A DNA stretch of 9,306 bases, from contig JALUXN010000248.1 in the NCBI GenBank assembly GCA_027018975.1, positions 1-9,306 of the forward strand, read 5' to 3'. Under the pieces are notes generated by a model that did not search any database, was not told the origin of the DNA, and saw only the letters and a list, made by a program, of their open reading frames with translations. Below, one piece after another: positions 6,224-9,306 of this stretch. Position numbers and translations under genes: made by a program. Position 1 is the stretch's first letter; every line of letters begins with the position of its first letter. This DNA comes from Mariprofundaceae bacterium. GTDB taxonomy: Bacteria > Pseudomonadota > Zetaproteobacteria > Mariprofundales > Mariprofundaceae.

Positions 6224-9306
<3,083 letters not shown>

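Overview
This window is a chromosomal housekeeping segment, about 59% GC by eye, from a proteobacterium. Every convincing gene lies on the minus strand and gene density is near complete. The combination of a BamB lipoprotein, a YfgM-like protein, RatA, RnfH and PerM points to a Gram-negative proteobacterium. The gammaproteobacteria and their close relatives fit best, but the class cannot be fixed from the sequence alone. No prophage, insertion sequence, CRISPR array, tRNA or rRNA was seen.

In transcription order (right to left), the first block is carB (large subunit of carbamoyl phosphate synthetase, 5' end outside the window), greA (transcript-cleavage factor), a DUF4149 membrane protein, and perM (AI-2E family permease). 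The last three are tightly spaced (24 bp gaps), so they probably share a transcript. Between carB and greA is an 89 bp gap. It is filled by a two-sided array of degenerate 7-bp units (GTNAGGN) in inverted orientation, which overlaps the carB stop codon and can fold into competing hairpins.

After perM comes a 74-bp palindromic MITE/REP-like element with perfect 9-bp ends (GTCATTCCC/GGGAATGAC), one end overlapping the perM stop. Next is a good sigma70-type promoter (TTGACA, 16 bp, TAGGCT). It appears to start the second block: yfgM-like, bamB, der, ratA, rnfH (3' end outside the window). Those five genes overlap or are separated by at most 8 bp, so this looks like one operon. It joins the outer-membrane/secretion pair yfgM-bamB, the 50S assembly GTPase Der, and the ratA-rnfH pair, which in E. 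coli sits at a different locus.

I found no convincing previously undescribed multi-gene system. The points most worth a second look are the inverted heptamer array ahead of greA, the MITE-like element, an NKAE (not NKxD) G4 motif in the first GTPase domain of Der, the fused operon layout, and a strong excess of GATC sites.
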